Origin: Rubrobacter_F sp035642415 | GTDB lineage: Bacteria > Actinomycetota > Rubrobacteria > Rubrobacterales > Rubrobacteraceae | DNA length: 19,379 nucleotides | Assembly (NCBI GenBank): GCA_035642415.1 | Contig: DASQSI010000101.1 | Coordinates: 1 to 19,379, forward strand | Reading direction: 5' to 3' | In this document: positions 1 to 8,319 of the stretch, one piece after another | How the letters are laid out: every line of letters begins with the position of its first letter | Position numbering within the stretch: the first letter of the stretch is position 1 | Program-made: the position numbers and the translations under genes | Notes under the pieces: generated by a model | Database searches by the model: none | What the model saw: only the letters and a program-made list of their open reading frames with translations | What the model was told of the DNA's origin: nothing

Positions 1-2
1 TC

Positions 3-305
3 GCCGGGATCCCAGGATACACGGTGGCCGGCAAAACTGGGACTGCTCAGAAGGTAGACCCTGAGACCGGGCTCTACGGCGATGAGTACGTCACCTCTTT
101 TATAGGTTTTGCCCCCGCCGAAAATCCCAAGTATCTTGCCCTGATAGCGGTCGACGAGCCTCAGGTCGAGATATGGGGCGAGGTGGTTTGCGCGCCCGCC
201 TTCCAGAAAGTGATGAGCTTTACTTTGGGGCGCTTTAACGTAGCCCCGGATCGCCGTGCCCCGGACGCCCCTGCTACCGCGATGGCAGAGGGTGATACAC
301 GTTGA
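3..305 (+). CDS. Class B penicillin-binding protein (FtsI/PBP2-like transpeptidase), C-terminal fragment
   Basis: This is the 3' end of a D,D-transpeptidase that cross-links peptidoglycan stem peptides at the outer face of the membrane; the 5' part lies outside the window. The KTGT box at 33-44 (context VAGKTGTAQK) is the third conserved active-site motif of penicillin-binding transpeptidases. It is followed by the usual SFIGFAPAENPKY segment and a strand reading LALIAVDEPQ. The protein ends about 87 residues after KTGT with a short Ala/Pro/Asp-rich tail and no PASTA repeats. Its position at the head of murF-mraY-murD-ftsW makes it most likely the septal FtsI, but the missing N-terminus means another class B PBP cannot be excluded. 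Its TGA stop overlaps the TTG start of murF, and no murE lies between them. Confidence 0.85.
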   Translation, partial: AGIPGYTVAGKTGTAQKVDPETGLYGDEYVTSFIGFAPAENPKYLALIAVDEPQVEIWGEVVCAPAFQKVMSFTLGRFNVAPDRRAPDAPATAMAEGDTR

Positions 306-1687
306 AGCCCGTCCCTCTTGGATCGGTCGCGAAAGCTGTCGGCGGCACTTTAGCAGGGGGCAACGCGGCGGCCCTCGTGAGAGGAGCGTCGGTGGACTCG
401 CGCTCCATACACAGCGGGGAGCTGTTCTTCGCTCTCCGGGGCCGGGTGGACGGTGCGAATTTCGCGCCGGAGGCGCATTTTCGGGGGGCGGTTGCAGCGG
501 TAGCTCAAAGACCGCTCTCCGTGCCGACGGTGGTGGTCGAGAACCCGCTTGTCGCGTTGCAAGAGCTCGCCCGGTGGAGCTTGTGCAAAGAAGGCGGGAG
601 CTCACCGATGGTCGTCGCGATAACGGGCACCGTGGGCAAGACCACGTCTAAGGACGCGTTGGAGGCCATCTTGCGGTCGGTCGGTTGTCGAGTCTCGGCA
701 ACGGCAGGCAACCTCAACAACGAGATAGGGTTACCTCTTACCGTCCTTTCTGCTAACGAAAGGACGGAGGTTTTGGTCTTAGAGATGGGTGCGACCCACA
801 AAGGCGATATCGCTTATCTCTGCGGTATCGCCCCGCCCGGGGTGGGCGTCCTCACCGCTGTATCTCCGGTACACCTGGACTCGTTCGGTAGCCTAGACTC
901 TTTGGCCGCCACTAAGGGCGAGCTGGCTCTCGCTCTCCCTGAAACTGGCGCCCTCGTCTTTCCTAAGAACGCACCTGAGAGTGCTATAGGAGCAGGACGA
1001 ACCCTCGCACGGCGCATCACCTTCGGGCTCGATTCTGGGGCGGATCTCCGGGCGACGGATATCTCGGAGCTAAAGAGTGGGCTCTCATTCATTCTACACG
1101 TAAAGTATGAGGCCAAGGAACGTTCGGTCGAGGTCAGAACCCCGGTCTTCGGAACGCACCTGGTGGAACCCCTCCTGGCAGCCATAGGAGGTGCGCTGGC
1201 GCTTGGCTTGAGCCCGGAGGAATGTGCTAGAGGTCTTCGTAGGTTGCGGCGAACTGGGCTCCGGGGCGAGGTGTACCGCCTGCGGGACGACATACTCGTC
1301 TACGACGACTCCTACAACGCTTCGCCGGTGGCGGTTGCGGCGGTTTTGAGGTACGGAGCCCAAGGCGCAAAGAAGCAGAACCGGCGACTTGTAGCGGTTT
1401 TGGGCGGAATGTACGAGCTCGGAGCCGGGGCGCGAGCTTACCATTGGGAGACCGGAAGGCTCGCGGGGGAGGTCGGCGTGAGCTTGCTGGTGTGTGTAGG
1501 GGATGAGGCCCGCTGGTACGCCGAAACGTTTCCCGGCGAGACCCTGTTCTATGAAGACGCCGAAGCGGCGGCGGAGGGGCTCGAGGCTGAGCTGCAGAGT
1601 GGGGACTATGTAGTCGTTAAGGGGTCCCGGGGTGTAGGATTAGACCGTTTGACCAGGAACTTGAAGGAGAGGTTGGCTCTTGTTTAG
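302..1687 (+). CDS. murF: UDP-N-acetylmuramoyl-tripeptide--D-alanyl-D-alanine ligase MurF
   Basis: MurF is the cytoplasmic ATP-dependent ligase that adds D-Ala-D-Ala to UDP-MurNAc-tripeptide, the last soluble precursor step. At 461 residues it is normal in length. The N-terminal part carries the DSRSIHSGELFFAL segment typical of the MurE/MurF substrate domain. The ATP P-loop is GTVGKTT at residues 109-115; many homologues have Asn or Ser where this has Val. Further family signs are NNEIGLPLTVL, EMGATHKGDI, DDSYNASPVA and LGGMYELGA. The TTG start is chosen because GAGGGTGAT (288-296) sits 5 bases upstream, a good extended Shine-Dalgarno, and because no ATG occurs for about 100 codons. The start overlaps the PBP stop as TTGA, and the stop overlaps the mraY start by 8 bases, suggesting coupled translation. 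Confidence 0.96.
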   Translation: MKPVPLGSVAKAVGGTLAGGNAAALVRGASVDSRSIHSGELFFALRGRVDGANFAPEAHFRGAVAAVAQRPLSVPTVVVENPLVALQELARWSLCKEGGSSPMVVAITGTVGKTTSKDALEAILRSVGCRVSATAGNLNNEIGLPLTVLSANERTEVLVLEMGATHKGDIAYLCGIAPPGVGVLTAVSPVHLDSFGSLDSLAATKGELALALPETGALVFPKNAPESAIGAGRTLARRITFGLDSGADLRATDISELKSGLSFILHVKYEAKERSVEVRTPVFGTHLVEPLLAAIGGALALGLSPEECARGLRRLRRTGLRGEVYRLRDDILVYDDSYNASPVAVAAVLRYGAQGAKKQNRRLVAVLGGMYELGAGARAYHWETGRLAGEVGVSLLVCVGDEARWYAETFPGETLFYEDAEAAAEGLEAELQSGDYVVVKGSRGVGLDRLTRNLKERLALV

Positions 1688-2675
1688 CGTTATCCTGGCA
1701 GCGGCTATCGCATTTACGGTCACCATAACCCTAGGATCAAAGTTCATAGGGTTTCTGCAGATCAAGAAGTTCGGGCAGTTCGTGCGAGAAGAGGGACCGC
1801 AGACGCACCTGATCAAGCAGGGCACACCTACAATGGGTGGGGTAGTGATGCTGGTGGGTCTGGTCTCGGCGCTCTTCGTTGTGGCTCGACCGAACGTATT
1901 GACCCTCACAACTCTGCTTCTTGTCTCGGCGGTGGCAGGGATCGGGCTCTACGACGACTGGCAGAAGATCTCTAACAAACGCAACGAGGGTCTGAGGGCT
2001 CGCTACAAGGCATTCCTCCTTATCCTGGCGGTTGTAGTGGCCGACGTCATGGCGCTGCACTACGTAGGCTTAACGCAGAACGTCATCGTTCCCGGTTTCA
2101 ACAAGAACCTTGTGCTCGGACCCGGGGTGGTCGGGGTTGCGCTTTTTAGCTTCCTCATGCTTCTGGTTATCGTCGGCACAACCAACGCTGTAAACCTTTC
2201 CGACGGCCTCGACGGGCTCGCCGCTGGAGCCGGGGCCATCGCACTTTTAGCTTATACGGCCATCGCGTTTTTGGAGCGAGAGTACGATCTAGCAATAATC
2301 TGCGGGGCGATGGTTGGCGCCATCATCGGGTTTCTCTGGTTCAACTCTCATCCGGCCCAGGTCTTTATGGGGGATACAGGCTCGCTCGCTATCGGCGGAG
2401 TTCTGGCGGCTGCTGCGGTTCTCACCAAGACGGAGATGCTGCTGCCGATCATCGGGGGCATCTTCGTGCTGGAGGCGCTCTCGGTCATAATCCAGTACGT
2501 TTACTATAAGCTCACGAGCAAACGGGTCTTCAAGATGGCCCCGATACACCACCACTTTGAACTCTCAGGTTGGGAAGAGAACAAGGTGGTAATGCGGTTT
2601 TGGATCATACAGGCCGCCTTCGCTGTGGTCGGCTTCGTCCTCTACTACTTTACCCTCTACAACGATGCCGTATGA
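1680..2675 (+). CDS. mraY: Phospho-N-acetylmuramoyl-pentapeptide-transferase MraY
   Basis: MraY is the polytopic membrane enzyme that moves phospho-MurNAc-pentapeptide onto undecaprenyl phosphate to form lipid I. The 331-residue protein is strongly hydrophobic, with about ten likely membrane segments. Family motifs appear in order: PTMGG (50-54), the Asp pair D92-D93 in YDDWQK, NAVNLSDGLDGL (169-180), MGDTGS (230-235) and the histidine cluster APIHHHFE (287-294). The Asp residues and His cluster form the known Mg2+ and substrate site. The TTG start has AAGGAGAGG (1664-1672) 7 bases upstream, one of the best ribosome sites here, and no alternative start fits. It overlaps the end of murF by 8 bases. 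murD follows closely. Confidence 0.97.
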   Translation: MFSVILAAAIAFTVTITLGSKFIGFLQIKKFGQFVREEGPQTHLIKQGTPTMGGVVMLVGLVSALFVVARPNVLTLTTLLLVSAVAGIGLYDDWQKISNKRNEGLRARYKAFLLILAVVVADVMALHYVGLTQNVIVPGFNKNLVLGPGVVGVALFSFLMLLVIVGTTNAVNLSDGLDGLAAGAGAIALLAYTAIAFLEREYDLAIICGAMVGAIIGFLWFNSHPAQVFMGDTGSLAIGGVLAAAAVLTKTEMLLPIIGGIFVLEALSVIIQYVYYKLTSKRVFKMAPIHHHFELSGWEENKVVMRFWIIQAAFAVVGFVLYYFTLYNDAV

Positions 2676-2694
2676 CGCACCGGAGAGACGCCAC

Positions 2695-2699
2695 GAGGA
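2695..2699 (+). promoter_or_regulatory. Ribosome binding site deciding the murD start
   Basis: GAGGA lies 10 bases before GTG 2710. This supports GTG 2710 over the upstream in-frame ATG 2665, which would add 15 residues unlike the family N-terminus. The spacing is at the long end of normal. Confidence 0.45.
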
Positions 2700-2709
2700 A
2701 CGCTGCCCG

Positions 2710-4077
2710 GTGAAGACGCTCGTCTACGGTCTTGGGGAATCCGGCATCGCCGCCACTCGTGCTCTTATTGACAGGGGAGAGGAGGTGATCGTGGCCGACT
2801 CGAATGACTCGAAGCGTTTGAGGGGACTAGTCTTCGAGCTTGGCGTCGAGGGGCGACTCGGCGTCGGCCCGGAGGTTTTAGCCGAAGGCTTCGACCGCAT
2901 CGTGGCGAGCCCAGGCATCCGTCCGCGGAACGCGGTGCTTGTCGCCGCCAAAGATAAGGGTGTGCCGGTTCTCTCCGAGGTCGCCCTAGGGCTTTCGCTG
3001 CTTAAGATCGAGAGCCCAAAGACGAGGATCGTGGCCGTAACCGGGACGAATGGTAAGACGACCGTTGTGGGCATGCTGTGTGCCATCCTTAATGCGGCGG
3101 GCGTTCCGCATGCGGCTGCTGGGAACTCCTTGCGAGCCCTCACCAGCTGTCTGGATGAGGTTCGCAAGAAGGGTTTGACCGTTTTGGAGATCTCCTCTTT
3201 CCAGTTGCATTACCTTAAGGACGCGGGCTTCGATGTCGCAGCGCTTCTTAACACGCGACCCGATCACCTCAACTGGCATACCTCGTTTGAGGAGTACGCC
3301 GCTGATAAGCTGCGCATCTTCGAGGGACAGAGACCCGAGGACCTTGCGCTGGTGAGCGCTACCGATCTGATAGGACGGGGTGTCGCTGAAGAGTTAGTGG
3401 CGGAGACGATCATCATAGGGGAGGACGGGACGTTGGTCGAAGGGGGATGCTTATATCAGCGGGGCCGGCCTTTGGTAGAGGTGGCAGAGTTGCCTTTTGC
3501 GGGGTTACACAACTTCGAGAATGCGTTGTTTGCCGCGACGCTTGCAGAGAGGCTCGGCGCAGGGTTAGAAGACACCCGCAACGGGCTGCTCAGCTATCAG
3601 ATCAGAGCGCACAGGATGCAGATCGTGGCAAAGCGAGATGGGGTAACGTATATAGATGATTCCAAGGCGACCAATCCGGCAGCGGTGGCGGCGGCGCTCG
3701 CCAGCTTCGAGGGGCACGTGGTCTTGATACTTGGCGGCTCGAAGAAGAAGACGGACTTTGCCGAAGTATTGCCACACCTTGGGTGTTGTCAGACGGTTGT
3801 ATGCCAGGGCGAGGCCGGGCCCAGCATCTCGAAGTTCCTAAAGGAGAGCGGTGTGCCAGCGGAGGTTTACTTGGTTCCAGATCTCGCATCGGCGGTGGAT
3901 CAAGCACGGGACAGAGCCCGTCCAGGGGACGTGGTGTTACTCTCGCCAGGGTGTGCGAGCTTTGACCAGTTCGCCGGATATACCGAGCGCGGCGTCGCTT
4001 TCGCTAGGCTGGTGGGTACAGAAAATGACACCGGATACTTCCGTTCTCACCAGGTGCCGAGGGCCGTCGGTCGATGA
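2710..4077 (+). CDS. murD: UDP-N-acetylmuramoyl-L-alanine--D-glutamate ligase MurD
   Basis: MurD is the cytoplasmic ATP-dependent ligase that adds D-Glu to UDP-MurNAc-L-Ala. From GTG 2710 the protein has 455 residues and begins MKTLVYGLGESG, the expected Rossmann-like N-terminal strand and glycine turn. The ATP loop GTNGKTT is at 112-118, NTRPDHLNWH at 181-190, HNFEN at 267-271 and DDSKATN at 316-322, the last being characteristic of MurD. The longer reading from ATG 2665 overlaps mraY by 11 bases and cannot be fully excluded. The C-terminus runs about 15 residues past the usual end. The stop overlaps the ftsW ATG as ATGA. Confidence 0.95.
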   Translation: MKTLVYGLGESGIAATRALIDRGEEVIVADSNDSKRLRGLVFELGVEGRLGVGPEVLAEGFDRIVASPGIRPRNAVLVAAKDKGVPVLSEVALGLSLLKIESPKTRIVAVTGTNGKTTVVGMLCAILNAAGVPHAAAGNSLRALTSCLDEVRKKGLTVLEISSFQLHYLKDAGFDVAALLNTRPDHLNWHTSFEEYAADKLRIFEGQRPEDLALVSATDLIGRGVAEELVAETIIIGEDGTLVEGGCLYQRGRPLVEVAELPFAGLHNFENALFAATLAERLGAGLEDTRNGLLSYQIRAHRMQIVAKRDGVTYIDDSKATNPAAVAAALASFEGHVVLILGGSKKKTDFAEVLPHLGCCQTVVCQGEAGPSISKFLKESGVPAEVYLVPDLASAVDQARDRARPGDVVLLSPGCASFDQFAGYTERGVAFARLVGTENDTGYFRSHQVPRAVGR

Positions 4078-5246
4078 CCGCGCTTCGAACGAACCTATTC
4101 GTCGTGGCGCTCACGCTCTCATTGCTCGGAAACGTTATGGTTTACTCGGCGACATCCAAAGAGTATGGCACACATTACCTGGTCGTGCGCTTCGCGCACC
4201 TGGCTGTCGGGGTGCTCTCGTTTCTTTTGGTAAAACAGGTACGTTATACATCGTGGCGCAAAATCGCCCCGGGTTTCTACCTATTAGTGCTCGCGAGCCT
4301 TCTTCTGGTTCTAATCCCGGGAATAGGGATCGAGGTGCGTGGAGCGCGGAGATGGTTAGATGTGGGGCCGGCCAGTTTGCAGCCGGCGGAGTTTGCGAAG
4401 CTGGCAGCGGTCCTCTTGCTCTCCTGCGCGGTAGCCCGGATACGTTCGGACTCTGGCCTGCCCGTGCGTCCCGTACTAGCCGTTAGTCTGCTCTTCGGGC
4501 TCGTGCTCGTCGAGCCGGACTTTGGTACCTCGGTCGTGATCGCGGCTGCTGCGGCCGGGGTTCTGTGGGCCTCAGAGCTTAGGACCAGGGTCCTCTTGCT
4601 CTTCGGTACAGCGGCATCCGCATCGCTCGTCGGAATGATGCTCCTCGCCCCCTACCGGCGTAATCGCTTCCTGGCCTTCCTTGATCCGTGGAGCGTCTCG
4701 GAGGGCTCCGGGTACCAAATCGTCCAGTCCATGGTCGCCATAAAGGCGGGCAGCTTTTTCGGAGCTGGGGTCGGAGCGGGAGGAGGGGATGTAACCGTCC
4801 CTGAGGTGCAGACGGACATGATCTTCGCCCTCATCGGAGAGGAGTTTGGGCTTCTGGGGATGGTGACCGTGATCGGTGCCTTCGCATTTCTCACGCTTGC
4901 AGGTCTAAAGATAGCCTTGAATGCTCCCTCGGTGATGGGCCGATGCTTGGCGGCGGGTCTCGCCACGATGTTCGCCGTCCAGACTATCTTTAATATCGGT
5001 GCAGCTATGGGCACCGTTCCTTTAGCCGGAATGACCCTCCCTTTTGTCAGCTACGGCGGCTCGAGCGTGTTCGTTTGCTTCGCCGCCATAGGAATCCTCT
5101 ACCGTGTATCGGAGGATGGTGAGAAGGCACGTGAGGCCAAACCTCGCAAGGTTTCAACCAGAGGGGGCGCAAGACCCGACGCGCGTTTTGATCGCCGGTG
5201 GCGGAACGGGAGGACACGCGATCCCCGCGCTCTGCGTGGCGGATGA
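4074..5246 (+). CDS. ftsW: SEDS-family peptidoglycan glycosyltransferase FtsW
   Basis: FtsW is the polytopic SEDS glycosyltransferase that polymerises lipid II at the septum with its cognate class B PBP. The 390-residue protein has about ten hydrophobic segments. Signatures are ARRWLDVGPASLQPAEFAKLA (split near 91-111), VEPDFGTS (146-153), RRNRFLAFLDPW (195-206) and YQIVQSMVAIKAG (214-226). TDMIFALIGEEFG (247-259) carries the conserved Asp (D248) thought to be catalytic, and LPFVSYGGSS (322-331) is the classic SEDS signature. The ATG start shares ATGA with the murD stop. After ILYRVSEDG the last 40 or so residues form an Arg-rich cytoplasmic tail that is read through the beginning of murG in another frame. 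This tail may be genuine or may reflect a local sequence error. Confidence 0.94.
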   Translation: MTALRTNLFVVALTLSLLGNVMVYSATSKEYGTHYLVVRFAHLAVGVLSFLLVKQVRYTSWRKIAPGFYLLVLASLLLVLIPGIGIEVRGARRWLDVGPASLQPAEFAKLAAVLLLSCAVARIRSDSGLPVRPVLAVSLLFGLVLVEPDFGTSVVIAAAAAGVLWASELRTRVLLLFGTAASASLVGMMLLAPYRRNRFLAFLDPWSVSEGSGYQIVQSMVAIKAGSFFGAGVGAGGGDVTVPEVQTDMIFALIGEEFGLLGMVTVIGAFAFLTLAGLKIALNAPSVMGRCLAAGLATMFAVQTIFNIGAAMGTVPLAGMTLPFVSYGGSSVFVCFAAIGILYRVSEDGEKAREAKPRKVSTRGGARPDARFDRRWRNGRTRDPRALRGG

Positions 5247-6246
5247 ATTGCGCGAGAGAGGCGCCGACGTTGAGTTCGTAGGCTCAACCGGGGGGATCGA
5301 GGCCCTCAGCGTCCCTCGCGCGGGCTACAAGCTGCACGCCCTACCTCTCTCCGGGTTCTCGGGCGGACCCGCGGCCTGCGTTCGCGCAGGCGTCCTTTTC
5401 CTCAAGGCCCTGCGGCGCTGCCGCACCATACTGGAGGAATATCGCCCCGGCGTGGTGCTCGGCGTCGGTGGCTACGCGAGTGCCCCGGCTGTCTTCGCGG
5501 CGAACACTCTTAAAATCCCGACTTTCCTTCACGAACAAAACTCCGTCCCCGGCAGGGTTAACCGCTTTGCGAGCCGGTTCACGAAGAGAACCTTCGTCAC
5601 TTTCCCTGAAGCTGCTGGCCACCTGGGAGGTGCCGTTGCGGTCGGGATGCCCACTCGAAAGAGGTTCTTCAAGGTGTCGAGGGAGCAGGCTCTGCATAGA
5701 CTCGGACTCGAGCCGCCGGTCGTCCTGGTCTTCGGAGGAAGCGGCGGCGCGCTCAAGCTGAACCTCGCGGCCGTCGAGGCTTTCCGGATTGCAACGCCGT
5801 ACACGGTCGTCCAGATCTCCGGTAAGAGGGATTTTAACCGCCTCTCGACCGATAACCCTCGGCACAAGATCGTCGAGTATGAAGAAGAGATCTGGCACTC
5901 TTTGGCCGCAACCGACGTGGTGGTGATGCGGGCGGGCGCCGGCTCCCTGTTCGACGTAGCGGCGGTAGGGAGAGCGGCGATCCTTATACCTTACCCTCAC
6001 GCTACCGGCGATCATCAACTACACAACGCCTGGTATTTTACCGAGAAGGAGGCGGCCGAGCTTCTGCACGACGACGAAGTAACCGCTGACACTTTGCGTT
6101 TCTGTGTCGAAGGCTTGCTGCGCGACGACGCGCGACGAGAGAAGCTTGCAGAGAACATGCGGGCTCTTTCTACGCCTGAGGCTGCTGGCAGGGTGGCCGA
6201 GCAGTTGCTGGCGGCGGTAACGAACACGAAAGGAAAACGGTCTTGA
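5104..6246 (+). CDS. murG: UDP-N-acetylglucosamine--undecaprenyl-PP-MurNAc-pentapeptide transferase MurG
   Basis: MurG is the peripheral inner-face GT-B enzyme that converts lipid I to lipid II. Counting from GTG 5104, the N-domain glycine loop GGGTGGH is at 32-38, HEQNSVPGRVNR at 143-154, the second glycine loop GGSGGA at 211-216, RAGAGS at 276-281 and the UDP-GlcNAc-site segment IPYPHATGDHQ at 295-305. The start is uncertain. GTG 5104 has AGGAA 9 bases upstream; ATG 5116, GTG 5119 and GTG 5131 are alternatives, and TTG 5188 would cut into the first strand. Every choice overlaps ftsW by 59 to 143 bases in a different frame. The stop overlaps the murC start as TTGA. Identity is certain; only the first 27 residues or so are in doubt. 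Confidence 0.94.
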   Translation: MYRRMVRRHVRPNLARFQPEGAQDPTRVLIAGGGTGGHAIPALCVADELRERGADVEFVGSTGGIEALSVPRAGYKLHALPLSGFSGGPAACVRAGVLFLKALRRCRTILEEYRPGVVLGVGGYASAPAVFAANTLKIPTFLHEQNSVPGRVNRFASRFTKRTFVTFPEAAGHLGGAVAVGMPTRKRFFKVSREQALHRLGLEPPVVLVFGGSGGALKLNLAAVEAFRIATPYTVVQISGKRDFNRLSTDNPRHKIVEYEEEIWHSLAATDVVVMRAGAGSLFDVAAVGRAAILIPYPHATGDHQLHNAWYFTEKEAAELLHDDEVTADTLRFCVEGLLRDDARREKLAENMRALSTPEAAGRVAEQLLAAVTNTKGKRS

Positions 6247-7589
6247 GGATACACATGATAGGCATCGGTGGTGCTGGGATGAGCGGCATTGCCGAGGTTC
6301 TACACAAGGGCGGGCACATCGTTACCGGTTCGGATCTCAAGGAGTCTCCATACACCCGAAGGCTTCAGGAGGCAGGTATACCAGTGTGTATCGGACACGC
6401 TGCACACCAGCTCGGAGATGCCGATCAGGTGGTGATCTCTACTGCTATCCCGGTCACAAACCCCGAACTTCTCGAGGCTCAGCGACGCTCGATCCCGGTG
6501 GTACCCCGAGCTGCGGCCCTCGCCCGCATCCTCGCGGCCGGCCGGAGCGTGACCATCGCCGGCACCCACGGGAAGACTACGACCACGAGCATGACGACAC
6601 ACGTCCTTAAGGCTTTGGGTGAGAATCCCACCGCACTCATTGGGGGTGAGCTGAACGACATCGGGAGCAACGTCGTGGTCGGAGACTCTGATCTCTTTGT
6701 CGCCGAGGCCGACGAGAGTGATAGATCGCTCCTCTACCTCGAACCGCAGGCCACCGTTGTTACTAACGTCGAGTTCGACCATCCAGACTTCTACGTTTCC
6801 CTCGATGATGTCTTTTCGACCTTCGAAAGGTTCGTTAAAGCCTTGCCGTCCGATGGCCACCTCGTCGTCGGCACAGACGACCCGAATTGTGCGTTGCTGG
6901 CAGCCTCTGCTCGGTGCCCGGTCACGACCTACGGCTTGTCGGCGGGGGACCTCCACGCGAAGATACTCTCCCCCAATCTTTATGTTCTCGTCGAGGACGG
7001 TGAGGAGCGGGGTACGGTCGAGCTTGGGGTTCATGGCCGGCATAATGTTTTGAATTCTTTAGCCGCGGCAAGTGTGGCCCGCTGGCTTGGCTATGATGCT
7101 TACCGCGCCGCCACTAGCCTCAGAAATTTTGGCGGCGTAAGGCGGCGTTTCCAACTCAAGGGGGAGCGAGGCGAGATACGGATCGTCGATGACTACGCCC
7201 ACCATCCGACAGAGCTCTCGGCCACCCTGGAGGTGGCCCGCATGACCCGCCCGCCCGAGGGCCGGGTAATAGCGGTCTTTCAACCGCACCGCTATTCGCG
7301 CACTCGTACTCTCTACCGTGAGTTCGGCGAGGCTCTCACCTTGGCGGACGCCGTCCTCGTCACCGAGGTCTACGGAGCGGGCGAGATGCCCCAGCCTGGA
7401 GTCAACGGCAAGCTTGTAGTAGACGCTGTGTGTGAGAGCCCTTCCCGCCCCGACGTTTACTACATCCCCGACCAGCACGACATCCCTGGTGTGCTTCGTG
7501 CTATCGCCGAGCCAAAAGACCTCGTCCTTACCATGGGCGCCGGTGACATTTCGCGGGTAGGTGACGAACTGTTGAATATGTTGGCTTAG
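6243..7589 (+). CDS. murC: UDP-N-acetylmuramate--L-alanine ligase MurC
   Basis: MurC is the ATP-dependent ligase that adds the first residue, L-Ala, to UDP-MurNAc. At 448 residues it is normal in length. The N-terminal UDP-binding loop is GIGGAGMSG (7-15), the ATP loop GTHGKTTT (107-114), EADESD (155-160), FDHPD (178-182), HGRHNVLN (264-271) and DDYAHHPTE (316-324), the last being specific to the MurC/Mpl group; FQPHRYSRT follows at 346-354. The TTG start has AGGA (6231-6234) 8 bases upstream; ATG 6255 is a less likely alternative. It shares TTGA with the murG stop. ftsQ follows after 9 bases with no murB between, whereas in many bacteria murB lies here. Confidence 0.97.
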   Translation: MRIHMIGIGGAGMSGIAEVLHKGGHIVTGSDLKESPYTRRLQEAGIPVCIGHAAHQLGDADQVVISTAIPVTNPELLEAQRRSIPVVPRAAALARILAAGRSVTIAGTHGKTTTTSMTTHVLKALGENPTALIGGELNDIGSNVVVGDSDLFVAEADESDRSLLYLEPQATVVTNVEFDHPDFYVSLDDVFSTFERFVKALPSDGHLVVGTDDPNCALLAASARCPVTTYGLSAGDLHAKILSPNLYVLVEDGEERGTVELGVHGRHNVLNSLAAASVARWLGYDAYRAATSLRNFGGVRRRFQLKGERGEIRIVDDYAHHPTELSATLEVARMTRPPEGRVIAVFQPHRYSRTRTLYREFGEALTLADAVLVTEVYGAGEMPQPGVNGKLVVDAVCESPSRPDVYYIPDQHDIPGVLRAIAEPKDLVLTMGAGDISRVGDELLNMLA

Positions 7590-7598
7590 GGGCCAAAC

Positions 7599-8309
7599 TT
7601 GGCGTGGTTTCGCCTCCGACTTGGCGCACGAAAGTTCCTCCGGGCGATCGCGGTATCAGCTGCGGTAGCCGTACTTACCACCCTGTCCGCCTTCGTCATC
7701 TCTTATCTGCTCTGCCCTGTGAGCGGTATAGAGGTGCGGGGTGCCCACATGTTCCCCGAATCAGAGGTCTGGGAAGCTGTCCCAAACAAGGCTAGCTTAC
7801 TACTACTCGCCCCCGACACCATCGAAAAGAAGATAGAATCTAATCCTTGGGTTAAGAGTGCAAGGGTGAGCAAAGACTGGGAGTCCGGTATAGTTACGGT
7901 TGAGGTTGAAGAACGCAAGGCTGTGCTAGATGGAAACCTGGGTAGCGACCGGGTAGTGCTAGCGGCGGATGGAACGGAGCTTCCGGGGCTCGGGGGAGCC
8001 AGCCTTAAGCAGGTTGCACTCGATGAGGTGCAGCTGGAGGAGATCATGAGGGCCATCGGGATGTTGGAGAAGAACGGGGTTGTGTTTGATTCGGTCGACG
8101 CTGCCGGCGCCGGTGGCGTCGAAGCAACCGTCGAGGGGCAGCGCGTTCTCTTTGGCGGGGAGGTGGGGGACGGGCAAGCCCGAGCCCTCGTTGACTTCAT
8201 GAGTTCACATCCCGATGCCGCTTACTTCGACCTCCGCTCACCAGGGAGGATTGTCATCGGTTCCAAAGAGTCTGACAAAAAGCCTGGTTCGAACGGGACG
8301 GGCGGTTAG
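7599..8309 (+). CDS. ftsQ: Cell division protein FtsQ/DivIB, POTRA-domain membrane protein
   Basis: FtsQ/DivIB is a bitopic divisome protein that links early and late division proteins through FtsL and FtsB/DivIC. The 236-residue protein has a short basic cytoplasmic N-terminus (RLRLGARK), one membrane helix at about 16-38, then an extracytoplasmic POTRA domain at about 42-106. The POTRA carries the expected IEVRGAHMFPESEV entry and NPWVKSARVSKDW turn. The beta domain follows, with a short tail. It is somewhat shorter than Escherichia coli FtsQ. The TTG start is required because the next in-frame ATG (residue 51) would remove the membrane helix. Its place between murC and ftsA is the classic one and supports the call despite weak family sequence conservation. 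Confidence 0.88.
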   Translation: MAWFRLRLGARKFLRAIAVSAAVAVLTTLSAFVISYLLCPVSGIEVRGAHMFPESEVWEAVPNKASLLLLAPDTIEKKIESNPWVKSARVSKDWESGIVTVEVEERKAVLDGNLGSDRVVLAADGTELPGLGGASLKQVALDEVQLEEIMRAIGMLEKNGVVFDSVDAAGAGGVEATVEGQRVLFGGEVGDGQARALVDFMSSHPDAAYFDLRSPGRIVIGSKESDKKPGSNGTGG

Positions 8310-8319
8310 TGGGTACCCT

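Noticed and set aside
2665..2709. Upstream ATG start for murD
   Set aside because: It would add 15 residues not seen in MurD and has no good ribosome site; GTG 2710 gives the family N-terminus. Not fully excluded, since an 11-base overlap with mraY would fit local style.
3851..4486. Plus-strand open frame (211 codons) across the murD-ftsW junction
   Set aside because: It is in a third frame to both genes, lacks a sensible ribosome site and resembles no protein family.
5341..6018. Minus-strand open frame (225 codons) opposite murG
   Set aside because: It lies inside a clear MurG coding region, and its Arg/Glu-rich content is as expected for an antisense frame.
6300..7043. Minus-strand open frame (247 codons) opposite murC
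   Set aside because: It lies wholly inside murC, which has all catalytic motifs, and shows no recognisable domain.
8215..8319. ATG 8215 (or TTG 8251) as the ftsA start
   Set aside because: It would create a 95-base overlap with ftsQ and a 35-residue extension unlike FtsA; TTG 8320 places the nucleotide loop correctly.
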